Below, piece by piece: positions 6,880 through 8,236 of a stretch of DNA of 8,236 nt. The notes beneath the pieces are model-generated. The model had not been told where the DNA came from. It did no database searches and saw only the letters and a list, made by a program, of their open reading frames with translations. Position 1 is the first letter of the stretch; the number at the start of each line of letters is the position of its first letter. A program made the translations under genes and the position numbers. The DNA comes from Chloroflexota bacterium (GTDB taxonomy: Bacteria; Chloroflexota; Dehalococcoidia; UBA1151): contig JADFQR010000042.1 of NCBI GenBank assembly GCA_022561735.1, positions 1-8,236 on the forward strand, given 5' to 3'.

Positions 6880-6908
6880 ATTGTTAAAGGGTCAAACAAC
6901 AATGTCAC
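6880..6908 (-). promoter_or_regulatory. Sigma70-like promoter for the LuxR-type gene, with inverted repeat
   Basis: On the minus strand GTGACA (6908-6903) and AACAAT (6885-6880) are 17 bases apart, close to -35 and -10 consensus. The -35 overlaps the TGA stop of the HtrA-like gene. A start near 6873 would give a leader of about 70 bases. The AACAAT and an ATTGTT at 6903-6898 form a perfect 6-bp inverted repeat with a 12-base spacer that brackets the promoter spacer, a possible operator. Predicted only from pattern. Confidence 0.35.
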
Positions 6909-7819
6909 CCCTGCGGACGTTCGCCCGCGGTAATCGTGATCTCGGCGGTTTCTCCCCCGCGAACGATGCCAAGCGACACTTCCGACCCCACATCCACCGC
7001 GTCAAGCGCGACCTGCAGATCATCGCCAGATCGTATTCGCGTTCCGTCCACCGATGCGATCGAGTCGCCGACCAGCAACCCCGCCTCGGCGGCCGGGCTA
7101 CCCGGGTCCACCATGATGACCAGCAACACAGCGTCGCTGCCGTCTATCTCCGTGGCGAGGCGAGCCGGCTGGCTGGCGATGCCGAGGTAGGCGCGCCGAA
7201 CCCTGCCATCGCGGGACAGCGCAGACACAACCCGGTCAACGGCCTGGGACGGCACCGTCATGCCGCCATCACGCCCGAGATGCGACGTGTTGATCCCGAT
7301 CACCTGCCCGGAGACGTTCACCAGGGGACCGCCGGAGAAGCCCGGGTACATCGTCACGTCCGGGCGGATGAGCGGGAGCCCGCCACCACCGCGCCGCCTG
7401 CCCCGGCGATTCACGAACGCGCTCACCACGCCGAACGACGCCATCGGAGAGCCGGGCCGCGGCCAGCCTATCGCCAGCACGATCTGCCCGACCTTCACAG
7501 AGTCCACCTCAACCCGTTCAGCGGGAGTCAGCTCAACGTTATCCACGCGAAGCAACGCCAGGTCAGAACGCGGGTCGCGGCCGACGAGGGTCGCCGATGT
7601 CTCGGTCTCGTCCGGCAGCAGGATGCCGATCTCCTCATCGCGCTCGACGACGTGGTTGGCGGTCACCACAAGTCCGTCCGTGGACCAGGCGACACCCGTC
7701 GCCGGAAACCGGCGGCGCGCGTTCACGAGAATGGTCGAGCGCGCGGCCTTCTGAACGGCCTCGGCCAGGGAATCAGAGAGTTGGGTCAACGGGTCTGTGC
7801 CTGCGGGGTTGTCTGGCAT
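6905..7819 (-). CDS. HtrA/DegP-like trypsin-family serine protease with one PDZ domain, no visible signal peptide
   Basis: The 304-residue protein has a chymotrypsin-fold protease domain (about 20-205) with the HtrA triad: His56 in VVTANHVVE, Asp86 in DPRSDLALLRV and Ser162 in YPGFSGGPLVN. The last motif has Phe where most HtrA proteins have Asn before the catalytic Ser-Gly-Gly. A PDZ domain follows (about 207-300): RAYLGI, VDPGSPAAEAGLLVGDSIASVDG. HtrA proteins degrade or refold damaged proteins, usually in the cell envelope. Here the N-terminus (MPDNPAGTDPLTQLSDSLAE) is polar, with no signal peptide or membrane anchor, so a cytoplasmic location is suggested. A basic, glycine-rich loop at 138-147 (RRGRRRGGGG) sits in the regulatory-loop region. 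The start is well supported by GAGGAG (7826-7831) six bases upstream. It is followed by the LuxR-type regulator 105 bp downstream. Confidence 0.93.
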   Translation of the reverse strand: MPDNPAGTDPLTQLSDSLAEAVQKAARSTILVNARRRFPATGVAWSTDGLVVTANHVVERDEEIGILLPDETETSATLVGRDPRSDLALLRVDNVELTPAERVEVDSVKVGQIVLAIGWPRPGSPMASFGVVSAFVNRRGRRRGGGGLPLIRPDVTMYPGFSGGPLVNVSGQVIGINTSHLGRDGGMTVPSQAVDRVVSALSRDGRVRRAYLGIASQPARLATEIDGSDAVLLVIMVDPGSPAAEAGLLVGDSIASVDGTRIRSGDDLQVALDAVDVGSEVSLGIVRGGETAEITITAGERPQG

Positions 7820-7982
7820 TTGAAGCTCCTCAGGTGTGTCACGGCGGCGCGGTGAACGGCGGGGGAGGCGGGGGGTATGACTACAAGCGCGGCGTGGGAG
7901 CCTTCACCCACCTGGCCGCTGGCGGATCAGACGGCTCCCAGCCGTTTTCCCTGATGATGCCCGGCCCCTCCGTACGGCTGGA
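7820..7982. other. Spacer upstream of the HtrA-like gene, with GGGAGCC/GGCTCCC inverted repeat
   Basis: The stretch between the partial gene's stop and the HtrA-like start holds a G-rich run (7861-7875) and a 7-bp perfect inverted repeat, GGGAGCC (7896-7902) and GGCTCCC (7933-7939), 30 bases apart. On the minus strand the frame continuing past the TAG at 7983-7985 reads TEGPGIIRENGWEPSDPP up to a second TAG near 7880. This looks protein-like and may be former coding sequence. No clear promoter was seen. Confidence 0.3.
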
Positions 7983-8236
7983 CTACTTCAGCAATCGTGG
8001 GCAGGGCACGGACGAAGGGCTGTATGCTTCGGTGGTGGTGCCGTTGGTGTCGTTGGCGGACTCACTGGCGACCAGGATGAACGGGATGCCCGGAACCTTG
8101 GCCGTGGCCAGGATGGTGTCCGTGCCGCTGGCCGTCCATGTGATGGCCTTGAACAGGCTCTGTGTCACAGCCTGGAGCTGGGTCAGCATCAGGTCGCGCT
8201 GAGCTTCGGACGTGACATTCGTTGCGCTGAGCGATG
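7983..8236 (-). CDS. C-terminal part of a protein resembling phage-type structural proteins, 5' end outside window
   Basis: The frame enters from the right edge and ends at TAG (7983-7985), giving about 84 residues. It reads SLSATNVTSEAQRDLMLTQL, then AITWTASGTDTILATAKVPG and IPFILVASESANDTNGTTTE. The pattern of an NVTS segment, a helix, then ITWTASGxDTIxATAKxxGxPF is one I associate with beta-rich phage tail/virion-type structural proteins and similar proteins in Planctomycetes. That link is from memory. The last residues (AYSPSSVPCPRLLK) look unlike the rest, and both other minus-strand frames stay protein-like just beyond, so a frameshift near 8010-8030 is possible. ATG at 8189 is internal, since the coding pattern continues upstream of it. 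No other phage gene lies in the window. Confidence 0.55.
   Translation of the reverse strand, partial: SLSATNVTSEAQRDLMLTQLQAVTQSLFKAITWTASGTDTILATAKVPGIPFILVASESANDTNGTTTEAYSPSSVPCPRLLK

Noticed and set aside
5714..6887. Long plus-strand open frames (300 and 329 codons) across the MDR copy 2 start and the LuxR-type gene
   Set aside because: They are antisense to clearly conserved minus-strand genes, rich in Arg/Ser/Pro/Gly, and show no domain motif. Stop-poor antisense frames are expected in GC-rich DNA.
6881..7855. 324-codon plus-strand frame across the HtrA-like gene
   Set aside because: It mirrors the HtrA coding region, is rich in Arg and His, and has no recognisable domain.
7597..8202. 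Plus-strand frame with a glycine-rich stretch (GGGGGGYDYKRGVGAF)
   Set aside because: It overlaps the HtrA start and the better-supported minus-strand fragment. The glycine run comes from a G-rich DNA tract.
1..8236. CRISPR arrays, tRNA or rRNA genes, insertion sequences, riboswitches
   Set aside because: I saw no regularly spaced short repeats, no cloverleaf or rRNA sequence, no transposase and no recognisable riboswitch core by eye. The 348-bp repeats are protein-coding.

Overview
This is a GC-rich bacterial chromosomal window. All four intact genes lie on the minus strand. Two further minus-strand genes are cut by the window edges, and one decayed fragment lies on the plus strand. The gene styles fit a free-living Chloroflexota-like or other GC-rich environmental bacterium: an S8 protease with CARDB repeats, tandem MDR oxidoreductases starting MPENVNRQF, and short palindromic repeats between genes. 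The phylum is an inference and rests on no marker gene.

Layout, left to right. Positions 1-2735 hold a secreted subtilisin-like protease followed by tandem 107-116-residue adhesion-type repeats; it runs off the left edge. Positions 2736-3464 are largely non-coding. They contain a candidate operator palindrome, a frameshifted plus-strand remnant resembling the C-terminus of a flagellar rod/hook-family protein, a perfect 15-bp hairpin, and a repeat-like element. Positions 3465-4478 and 4846-5838 are two tandem paralogous NADP-dependent MDR oxidoreductases (prostaglandin reductase/CurA-like enal reductases). Their last 33 bases of leader are identical although the coding regions have diverged. 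Positions 6065-6799 encode a LuxR-type regulator with a degenerate receiver domain. Positions 6905-7819 encode an HtrA-like serine protease with a PDZ domain and no visible signal peptide. From 7983 to the right edge is the C-terminal end of a protein resembling phage-type structural proteins.

How the genes may work together (inference). The HtrA-like protease, the pseudo-receiver regulator and the two enal reductases point the same way and could form a stress or electrophile-response neighbourhood. A sigma70-like promoter overlaps the HtrA stop codon, so the regulator may be transcribed separately. No clearly novel multi-gene system is visible. The most unusual signals are the perfectly conserved leader hairpin before both MDR genes, the regulator's missing phosphorylation residues, and the decayed plus-strand gene.
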